Shown here: positions 49,801 to 60,549 of the stretch, in pieces
Numbering within the stretch: position 1 is the stretch's first letter
Layout of the letters: each line of letters opens with the position of its first letter
Assembly (NCBI GenBank): GCA_012845835.1
Contig: JABAKD010000030.1
Span: 5,591,599-5,655,598, forward strand
Direction: 5' to 3'
DNA from: Undaria pinnatifida
Lineage: Eukaryota > Sar > Phaeophyceae > Laminariales > Alariaceae
Length of the DNA stretch: 64,000 nucleotides
The notes under the pieces: model-generated
What the model was told of the DNA's origin: nothing
Seen by the model: only the letters and a program-made list of their open reading frames with translations
Database searches by the model: none
Position numbers and translations under genes: made by a program

Positions 49801-52800
49801 CGTTCCGATCATACTATAAATACGATCCTCTTTGCCGATCTGACAGTGTGTTCGTCGCGTATTCCATTAGACCCTTATTAATGTCATTCCAATCCGTCAA
49901 TCTGACAATGTATACGAAGCGCGTATTCCAATCACACTACCATGTTATTTCATTTGACAATCTGACAAATGTATTCGTAGCGCTTGTTCCAATCACACTA
50001 TCATATTATTCCAGTTGTCAATCTGATAAAATGTGCACATAGCGCTTGTTCCAATCATATTACTGCATAATATATCAACATTACACAGAGAAGCTATAAT
50101 CCAACGACAAGGAAGGCGCATTACTGCTCTTCTTGACATGCGACAACGTCCAGCACGTGAGACTTCAAACGTAGAACACAGTCACTCTGCAGTAAAACAC
50201 GTCTCCATCCAGCCACTCGAAGGGGTTGACGACGTGGTATTGAACCTATCGCAGCCGAGCTCCTCAGTGAGAAGTCGATCGGCACAGAAATAATTCGATG
50301 CTTACTCTGCTGCCTCATGAGGGCGCTGTAGTATCAAAATACGGAGAAAAATCCAGAATCCATTGAATTGACTTAAACCCTTTAGAGAGTGCACCTAAAC
50401 CTTCGCTTGTGGGGGGGGAAAACTACTTGGAACTAGTATGCAATATACATTTTTTGCATATGGCGAACAGAGACACACACTGGGACGAATCGCTCAATTC
50501 GTCTCAGCAGTGTCTCTGTTCACCGAGTCTCAGCTGATGGAGCAAAAAGCGATGAAACAGCAAGAGGTGGTGGAGCAGCAGGAGGTATCGGAGCAGCAGG
50601 AGGCGGTGGAGTTATCGGTTCAGATAGTCCCCAGGCGTCCTCCTAAGACGCCGAAGGCGATTCTACTACAGCTCCCGTGCCAACAAGTATACGACTCTGA
50701 AGATCGTCGTTTTCGCCGCTCACGTCGCGTTATGCGGCGTTTGCACTCCCCCAGCCGCCACGTGATCAGCAGCGCTCTCCACAGCACCAACATCGCGAAG
50801 AGCACGAGTACGGAGGAGCCAGCCAGTTCTTCCTTCCTAAACAGGACCAACATCAGTCTCAATCAACAACCTCATCACTGAACATCTGATTGTGTTATGT
50901 TCAGTGACGAGGTTGTTAATGGCACTGAGGTTGGTCCGGTTGAGGAAGGAAGATATGGCTCCTCCGTACTCGTGCTCTTCGCGATACTGGTGCTGTGGAG
51001 AGCGCTGATCACGGCGGCTGGGGGAGTGCGAACGCCAGATACCACGACGACAATCTTCAGAGTCGTATACTCGATGTCACGGGAGCTGTGGTCATGGTCG
51101 CCTTCGGCGTCCGAGGAGGACGCATGGGAAATACCTGAGCCGACAGCTCCACCGCCTCCTGCTGTTCCACCACCTCCTGGTGTTGCACCGCTTTCTGCTC
51201 CTCCGGCTGAGACTCGGCGAACAGAGATCGCTGGGGCACCGCCCCACAAGGCAAATTATTAAAACAAGGCAGGACTGACTCTACGATAGCCCCCCCCCCC
51301 GAAACCAGCGGTTTTCTTTAACGAACGCTTCATCAATCATCATGGCAGCTCGGCACGAGGAAGGATGCTGCGAAAAAAATACCTTCAATACATGTCTTCT
51401 TGCTTGCAAAGGACTATCGAACGATGACGTCGCGGTGGCAACGGGGCGCCGTATTTCAAAAAGATACGGCTGGGAATTGGTGTTGTTCCAAAACCAGTGA
51501 CTTCGTTAAAAAAAAATTGCGAACTACCGCAGAACGACTCGAAGGTGCATTATCTACTATTATTCTTGACATGCGATAACGTGCAGCATGTGATCTCCAA
51601 CATTGACCCCACTTACATCAAATCCCCCCTCCCCCCCTCCCAGAAATAAGAATAATATCAAGGGAAACATTTAACGACTTCGGACAGATATATCATGATC
51701 TAGATCATCTATCTACAGCTAGCGGACTCTGTATCTACCTGCCGTTCTGAGATGTTTGTCAAGGGTCTGTACATAAGGGAGCACAGACACAAACCTGGGA
51801 ACTTTTTATAAATATGTTCCACATACCTGGAAACTTTTTATAAATATGTTCTAAATACGTCAGCTGTGAGTTCGACAATTTTAGGCTCGATACTCATCTT
51901 TGCAAGCTGCGCGATACACCGGTCGCTCGTTTTTAGTAAGTTTTCTACGAGTCAAAACCCCGATGAACAAATCCAGCGGCCTTAGGTATACAAAATCAAC
52001 CATTTCGCTAAACAAGAATGGCCCGATGAACACAAACCCAGTGGCTTAGGTATACCGAATCAATCATTTCGCAAAACAAGTGACCCCGATGAACAAACCC
52101 AGCGGCCTTAGGTGTACAAAATCAATCATTTTGCTAAACAAGAATGACGTGATGAACACAAACCCAGTGGCTTAGGTATATCAAATCATTTGCAAAACAA
52201 GAGTGACCCCGATGAACAAATCCAGCGGCCTTAGGTATACAAAATCAACCATTTTTCTAAACAAGAATGACCCGATGAACAAACCCAGTGGCTTAGGTAT
52301 ACCAAATCAATCATTTCGCAAAACAAGTGATCCCGATGAACAAACTCAGCGGCCTTAGGTATACAAAACCAATCATTTTGCTAAACAAGAATGATGTGAT
52401 GAACACAAACCCAGTGGCTTAGGTATATCAAATCATTTGCAAAACAAGAGTGACCCCGATGAACAAATCCAGCGGCCTTAGGTATACAAAATCAATCATT
52501 TTGCTAAACCATAATGGCCCGATGAACACAAACCCAGTGGCTTAGGTATACCGAAGCAATTATTTTGCAAAACAAGAGTGATCCCGATGAACAAACCTAG
52601 CGGCCTTAGGTATACAAAATCAATCATTTGTGCGAAACAAAAACGACTAAATTGCGACCATTTTGGGGTTTAAGGGGCCCCAGCCACTCAGAAAATACTC
52701 TGGCCACAAAAAATGCTATTACGGGGGACCATAGTAAATAGGACCTACGGTACACACAAAAACCAATATATTTCCCTATTTTGACTAACAATATTTGGTC

Positions 52801-55800
52801 CTATTTACTATGGTCCCCCGTAATAGCCTCTATCGTAGCCGCCCCCATACCAAATTAGGGCGGGGGGGGGGGAAGGGGGGGGCAATTTAAAGGGAGACCG
52901 CTCAACCTCTCCCCCCGGCGCTGTTTCGGAGGAGAGGGGGGGGGGGCGGGGGCACTCATTTCATGCATATGTAAAAAAATCAAATATGGATGCGTTCAGT
53001 CTTAAGACCATAGAACCTCGCATCCTGACAAGTAATTTTGGCCCAAAAAATGACATCTCTACCGTACCGCGCGTGTTACTACAACGTCGTTCAACCAACA
53101 AGCATTCGCAGTAGTAGTGACACTCGAAGAAAATATTATCTCTTGATCATCTGATCTGGACGTGGATTGAGATAATAAAAGCCCCACAACGGCTGTTCAA
53201 AGCCACCCCGCCATTATTTTTCAATGCTTGCTATGATATGCTAATCGAGTCACGAGGCGTGCGCGAAAACGCATATTTTCCGGCCGATGGAGGCTGCAGG
53301 AATGCGACATCAAGCGTGCCTTGCTACCCGACGAAGCCAACCCTACCGTATCAGATTACCCTACATTAAAAGCATTTTTTTTTTTGTCATGTTGTATTTT
53401 ATTATTCTCCGGCGGATGGGGGGAAAAAAAAGGTTGAGCTCACTACACTTCCGCGTATTTTCATATACGTCGTGATTCGATTTGACTCAATTGCGTTCGC
53501 AATCCAGCTGGTTTTCTGGCGTGTCCTTCGGTTTCCGTGATAGCGATAGCGCGAGCTGTCCCTACCGGCGGTCCCCGTTACTACTCCGGCAGCGCAAGCC
53601 ACCGTTAATCCTCCGGCAGATGGGGAACTTTAAACAATAGGGCCGAGCGCGGCATCTCTTGCGAGTTCGGAACGCGTTTTCGTAAAAGCGGTCTTAACAA
53701 ATTCCGAGGCATACGGGCGCTAAAAACCGAAGGTAGTGGATAGTGCAGAACGCACCCTACCTATCCCAAAAAAGAAAACGCACCCTCCACCCAAAATAAG
53801 AAAAACAGCCCGGCGCGAGTCATTGTTTTCTCTTTCTTGCGTGGAGTCCTGTACTGTTATGAAAAAAGGTATCATATCAGCCGTCGACGCATAAAGTCAA
53901 CTAAACCGAGGGGTTGTTTTCGGATCATTGCCCGAAACAAAAAAACACTTTTTTTTTTTCACGGTTCAGGTCGAGTGAGGGTAAACCCGTTCCGACCCGC
54001 GAGGTTTCCCACACCTCCTGACCCGACCCGACCCAACCCGACTCGTGATATTTCAAAACACCTCCTGCCTGACCCGACGCCACTCGACCCGCGAGAAAAC
54101 TCCTGACGTGATCGGCGGGCGGGTTCATGACCCGCGAAAAGCCCTGAAAAAAACATCACGTATGTGTTATGCTGAACACTATGCTCAACACAGGTCGGCC
54201 AGATCGGGACTCGGAGGCGCCGATTCAGCAAGAGGAGGCCAGAGCGAAGAGGATAGGAAGCTCCCCGGCGGGAGCGTACGGTGGGAACTCCAGCTGTTCG
54301 TTGGCGGCGAGGAAAACGCGGACTCATCAACGTGAGCGAAGAAGAAAACAAAGAAAACAAAACCGTGCAAAACGTTTTCTTCAAACCATTTTGAGAGCGA
54401 GAGAGAGAAAGAGATCCCACGTTATAGCGACCGAAACCACGACGAACGTTTCTGGTCGTCTTGCTGCTTGCTTGTTAACTTTCTAGGACAGAACCAGCAA
54501 CATCAGCACGGGCAGATACTAGGATAGCACGGTAGGGGGTGACGTGTTTTTTGGGGGGGAGGGGGGCAAACGTTTCTGGCCGGTTGAGCCTTTCTCAAGA
54601 GAGGTCGAACTACCGGTTAGTCCGATATTTTTTACGAGTGTGAAAAGTAGTTTTAGGACTATTATTAGCGCATAAAACTGCCGCCCGGATTGCGCGAAGA
54701 AACGCCTTCGAAGTCATGTTTCGGGTGATGTGAGACATTGAGCTTCTCACGTTAGGAGCTCAGAAAATTCTTAGAATATGCTGCACTCCTAGCGTGGGAT
54801 GACTCTACCGACAGTACACATCATGCTGCGTGCGCTTCACACACACCCTTCCACAGCGCTTCGCAAAACACCCCTTACCGCTGCAGCCTCGCCCCCGCCT
54901 GTGCTTCATATAGCAGACAGACGCGGTCATCGTCGTTTATTTATCAGAGCTTTTCCCTGGTCGGGTCACTTATTCCGGGACGGATCGAGTCAGAGTGACC
55001 CGACCCGACCCGTGATATTAAAGCCTCACGAACCAAACCGAGCCGAGCCGAGCCGAGCCGAGCCGACCCAACCCGTCCCAACTCAACCCAACCCGACCCG
55101 ACTCGTGAGATTCCAAACCCCTGATCCAACCTGACTCGACCCACGAGTTAAACAAAAAGAAAACTGACCCGACTCGGCCGGATCATGACCCGTGAAAATC
55201 CTTGTTTTTTATCGACATGTTTCCCTCTGAAGTCCCAGCGGCGGGGGGTTAATCTTTGGGAGGGAGACTCATGTATAGCGACCGAAAAAACGACGACCAG
55301 AGAAATTTTAGCGTCTGATTTTTTGTTCAGACATCTAACAAGAAGAAAGAAACGGACGAGCAGCACATAGCATCTCACGATCCCGTGCTCTCGTGTCTCG
55401 ACATCAGCTCCTTTCACGCTGCAGTTCGGAGGCTCGGGCTATTTCGTGCTGCCACATATATACGTATTTATGTGTGGGGGACAGGTGTTGGGACCGGTAC
55501 GTGGAAAGATCGTCACACGTGTAAAATAGGAAGATCCAACGGATGGTATAACCCATCCGAAGACATTCCTATCACCCCGCCAAATTCGGTACATAATGAG
55601 ATCGATATGCGGATGCCGGAGATCGCCCCGCGCTCTCTGGCACTCTCTCATATTCCGCTGATAAAGCGAAGGAAGACTCTATCCTTGCTCCACATCGCAC
55701 GTACGAAAAGTACCCTTGGTAGCGAGGAAAACGCTGCCGCGTCAACTGGGACCCTCTCGTAGAGCAGGGGATCCATATATGTATATCTGTGTACGGATAT

Positions 55801-58800
55801 ATGTATGTATAGTCTATACATCATACATGTTTTTCCCTCTGAAGCCCGATCAGGGCTTATGTGTAGGTAGGCAATGAGGCCTCTCCGTGAATTGTTGTCC
55901 GCATGCCAAAAACCTGATCGTTGCTTTTGCGCGAACACTTTGGCTTGTGCCTGGTGAGGCCGTCCGACCGAACCTAACCAACTGTAACCAGCTCGTACGT
56001 AGTTTATTAATAGTGGTATTAATAGTGGTATTAATAGTGGTATTAATATGGGCCAGCCTGAAAAAGTCAGAGTTGACATCATCATCAGCTGTTGTTGTTG
56101 TTGGTCGGGCACACACAGCAAGAAAAGAGCTCTTCTACCTGTACGACAAATTGAATCGTATATTGTAGGGCGGCAGCTTTGTTCCGTCGTCTTGTTTTTT
56201 GCCTTGGACGATAAAACAGCCGCAAACAAATCAACCTGAGCGGCAACACTCCCCACGGAAGGAAGACGCGTGTTGCGATAGATAGAGATGCAGAATTTTT
56301 TTCGGCTGAAAAACAACAAAAAATCCGTTCTACGATAGAAGTGTTGTAGCACGTTTCGCCTGAAAAAAAAAATCTGAATGACGGGGCTTCCTAACCCAAA
56401 ATCGTCGTAAATACGCCATAGTAAGGTATACCTCTTTCTGGCGATAACGGCTTCTGAGTGACGGGGCTCCTTGACCCAAAATCGTCGTAAATACGCCATA
56501 TTAAGGTATACCTCTTTCTGGCGATAACGTTTTCTGAATGACGGGGCTCCTTCACCCAAAATCATCGTAGATACGCCATATTAAGGTATACCTCTTTCTG
56601 GCGATAACGGTTTCTGAATGACGGGGCTCCTTACCCTGAAATCATCGGAAAATAAATAAATAATAGGCCATCTGTTTTTCTTATTCCATGATTCTCGTTG
56701 TGTACCTTGGCCATGGGATGTTTTCATCCGGTAATACTTCGTAGCAGTTTTATTTTTCATCCAAAATCAGTTTTTTGGGGGGGAGGTCTTAAGCCTCCCG
56801 AATCGGGGAACCTCCGAAAAATGGTGGTGCACCTCTACCGTCATCGGTTTTTTTTCTTTTTACACATTTTCATCTTTTTTTTGTACACCTAGGCGATAAA
56901 ATTGTGCCATCGGGTTTCAAATTTTGTGTTTTTACAAAAATCACCTTTGTGTGTGTTTGTGTGTGTGTGGGGGGGGGGGGATAGAGCTCCTTAACTGACA
57001 AGAAAACCTTGAAAAAAAAAAAAGTCAACCTTTTCCGTAGCATCATGCCTCGAAACAAAAACGGACACGTCACATTCCGGGGTGGCTATCTCAGCTCTTG
57101 GCCTAAACCTTGTGAGGTTCGACCGAACAACGCCGACGAAGTCCAAGGCGCGACTTCACTGGCGGGGAGTGAAGGTACAACAACAACGACAACAACAACA
57201 ACAACACCAACATCAACACCAACACCAACACCAACACCAACACCAACACCAACACCAACACCAACACCAACACCAATAACAACAACAACAATAGCAACAA
57301 CTACATTGAACAGGGCTTTACGGTATTCGAGGGTGTACAGAGGCTACTCGAGCGGTGCGGTCGTGTAGACCCAGTTAGATCTAGATTTTGCAAAACAAGG
57401 GTTAATGCACATGTTCGGTCACAGCCGTTTGATGACCGGAAAAAGATGCCACGCCAAGCGTGTCGAAATAAAAAAAACTACTTCATGGCAGGAAAAGAAA
57501 AAGGGTGCTCGGCAAAAAAAGTCAGTTTGTGTTACCTCGTACCAGGTAGTACCCGGTACTGGTAGGCCTTACTGTAACGGGAGTAAAATATTTCACACGT
57601 CAGGCAGATCATCGATCCCCACTTAGTGATCTAGATATTTCAGGAGAAGATCTGTGTGATGTAGCTCATTTTACGTGGTGGCAGCCGTACGGTCTGTATG
57701 GTCCATCAATAGCCCCGATTAATCGCACGTGTTTCCTGAGGTTAGATATTCGTGTGTTGCCTCCACATTAAACCGGTCTTTCTACCCAACGACATCAGTA
57801 CACCCCGTCATCGGTGTTCGATTCTTCATCCTAGAGATACAAAATTATGTGGTCACAAGACTGTTGAGACAATGGAGAAAACAAAATAAAAAACGGAATT
57901 CATCAAGGTAAAAAGGCAAGTGAAATTCTAATTATGTCATAGCGCACCGGGTATGTACGAGAACACAACAAAAAAAACAAAACCAGACCAAAAAAAGACA
58001 AAAAAAATAAGAACTGAACAAAAAAGGCGAAAAAAATGTGCTCTAAATCTAATACAGATCCTGCACAACATCTCCCACCGCCATATACAGGATCTACTGC
58101 AAATTATCTAGATTGTGATGTGTTTGTCCAAGGTGTGAACAATTTCGAAAATAGGTTTCCCTTCAGCTTCGAGGGAGTCGATTGGCATAATCAGCGTGAG
58201 GGGTGAAACGATTGGTTAACGCCTTCACAACTGGAAACCCTTTTCGGGGGACAAATTTACTTTGAATTTAGTACTTGTATAGGAAGGAAATTTGGGGATC
58301 TAAAGGGGGGTAAGACATACAAAATTCAAGACCAATATTGATTATCCACCTTCGAGAGAGAGATGGTGTACAATTTAATTGTTTCATACCTGCCTGTGGT
58401 ACCAACTTTTCAAGATATTTAATTCATTTAGTTGCCCATGCCGTCGAAGCAGACGATATATATTAAAGTTTTTATATGCTACTTGAAAATCGCCCCCGAC
58501 CCGTCCCGTCCCATCATTTTCCACTCTTCCTTTGTACTTGCTCCCTTTTCCCTCACAGACTGCCTCGTGCGAGAGTACCGGCAGCGCTCTTACAGCTATC
58601 TAAAACCAAAGCTGCGCAAAACAAGGCCCAAGGTGGAGAACAGGACCAGGCGGGGACTGGCGCGGGAGCGGGCAAACCAACACCCGGCACCGAAGGTGGC
58701 GGAGAGGAAACGGAAGACCGTGGTGGCAGCGTGTCTACAAGCGGCGCTGCCGGTGATACGGGGGAGGGGTTGTCGGCTGACGGCAAGCCCGCAGCAGGGG

Positions 58801-60507
58801 GCGCGCGGAAAGGTTTTAACTCCAAGCAGATGCTGAGGAGGGCCGCGGCTAGACTGACGGTGGTCATATCAGAGACGGCAGTGGTGAGAAAACGTTTTTT
58901 TTAGCACGAACGAATTACGTTAGCTCTTCACTCCCATTATAGGAGCAAACCCTTGCGTGGAAGGAATTTTAGACTATAAATTTTTTAAAAAATTGAAAAA
59001 CGTCAGCTGCGAGTACGACCGATTGAATAGTTGAAACTCAACTTTGCAAGCTGCGTGGTACATGAGATCTGTGTTTCATTTTATGATATGGTGTTTGTGA
59101 ATTAAACCTAGTTGTTAATACACAGCTCAACAATTTTTACGGAAGATCGTTCGGGCGTGTTCTATAATTTGAAATTTTGCATTATTACTTAAAACAACAC
59201 CCCCCCCCTCTCCCCCCACCACCACGTTTCGACCACCAAAATTATCAACTCTGCCTAACCCATACGCCTCTTTTTATTCCTTCGCACACTCGTACGACAC
59301 GACACCTCAGGCGGCGAACGCTTTCAGCTCAAAGGCGGACGGACCGGTCAACGTGGAGAAGCGCATCCTCCGAAACCCCGTTTTGACCGCGGACGACCCT
59401 CCGTTCGAACTGCCGTGGTTGCTCAAGCACGACAATGTATGTATTCGCCCCCCGAAACTGCCATGGCTCACAAGCGCGTGCTACAATTGTCACTGCTGAT
59501 TGGTTCTACGATAGCCCTCCCCAAAACCAGCGATTTTGTTTAACAAACGTTTCGTGGCTGCTCGGCACGAGGAATCATGCCATGAAAAAACTGTCTTCGT
59601 ACATATTTTGGTTTGCAACGAGCTATCGAACGATGACGCCGGCGTGGCAACAGGCGCCGTATTCCAGGAGGTTCTACCGGGAGCCGGGTTCACAACCGGC
59701 GATTTCGTTAAAGAAAAGTTGGGGGCGCTACCGTAGAACGATACTGCTGGTGTAATGCAGCGCTAACAATACGTTGGCATGAAAAAATTATGGAGCTTCG
59801 CACGTCATGCGTATGCGTAGATACAAACAGATATGATTTTTGTCTTGAGTGGTCGGTATGACTAGCCCAAACTAGCATAGTTCCGGGCTAGGTGGCCGCT
59901 ACGACTAGCCCGAGCAGGCTGGTAGATAGGTGTGATTGTAGGTCGTTCGTGTGATGGATTCGTAGATCATGTGACGTGACACTTCCAGCAGGCGTACGGG
60001 AATATAAGGGGTATTCGAGACTTATCGTACCTCGAACATTCCCTCATCTTCCACTGCTTCCTTTACTCCCTGTCTTCTAGTGCTTGATCATAGAGCTGAG
60101 CTACGTACATCTATACCTGGAGTTGAACGATATGCAACGTATTAGACCATAAGGAGAGAGCTTGCCCAGCACCAAACAATATTTGTGCGTTTTTGTTTTT
60201 GTGTTTTCATTGTCAATACTGCTGCTGTAATCCAGTGCCAACAATATGCGTTGGAACGACCATGTGCGTGCTGTGCGTGTTTTCAGGTTCACTACAGTAA
60301 CGCAGCGCCAACGGTGTGCGTTGGTATGCTGTTCCGCTGTTTTGTGTTTTATTTTTTATTTTAGGTTGGACGGTTCGGTGTTTTATTCCAGTATGATTTG
60401 GGGGCAGACGGACAGACGGACACATTTGGACTTTCCTCCAGCAAGTTGAAATCCTAGTTCAAACGGGGGAATAGCAAGCAGAGCAACCAGACATTACAAG
60501 CAGCAAG

Positions 60508-60549
<42 letters not shown>

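Larger units (their letters stand above)
49696..58558 (+). other. intron 22 of gene C, 8.9 kb, longest
   Basis: Filled with repeats: 64-bp tandem units (49780-50070), a long inverted repeat (50490-51250), a family-1 MITE (51280-51535), a higher-order satellite (51958-52641), ACCCG regions (53968-54125, 54955-55195), a family-2 element (56328-56840), a (CAACAC)n tract (57177-57290) and GATCT-rich sequence. No exon seen. Confidence 0.7.

Noticed and set aside
50438-51262. Gln/Glu-rich and Pro-rich open frames on both strands as genes
   Set aside because: They are the arms of a diverged inverted repeat in intron 22; phase matching places no exon here.
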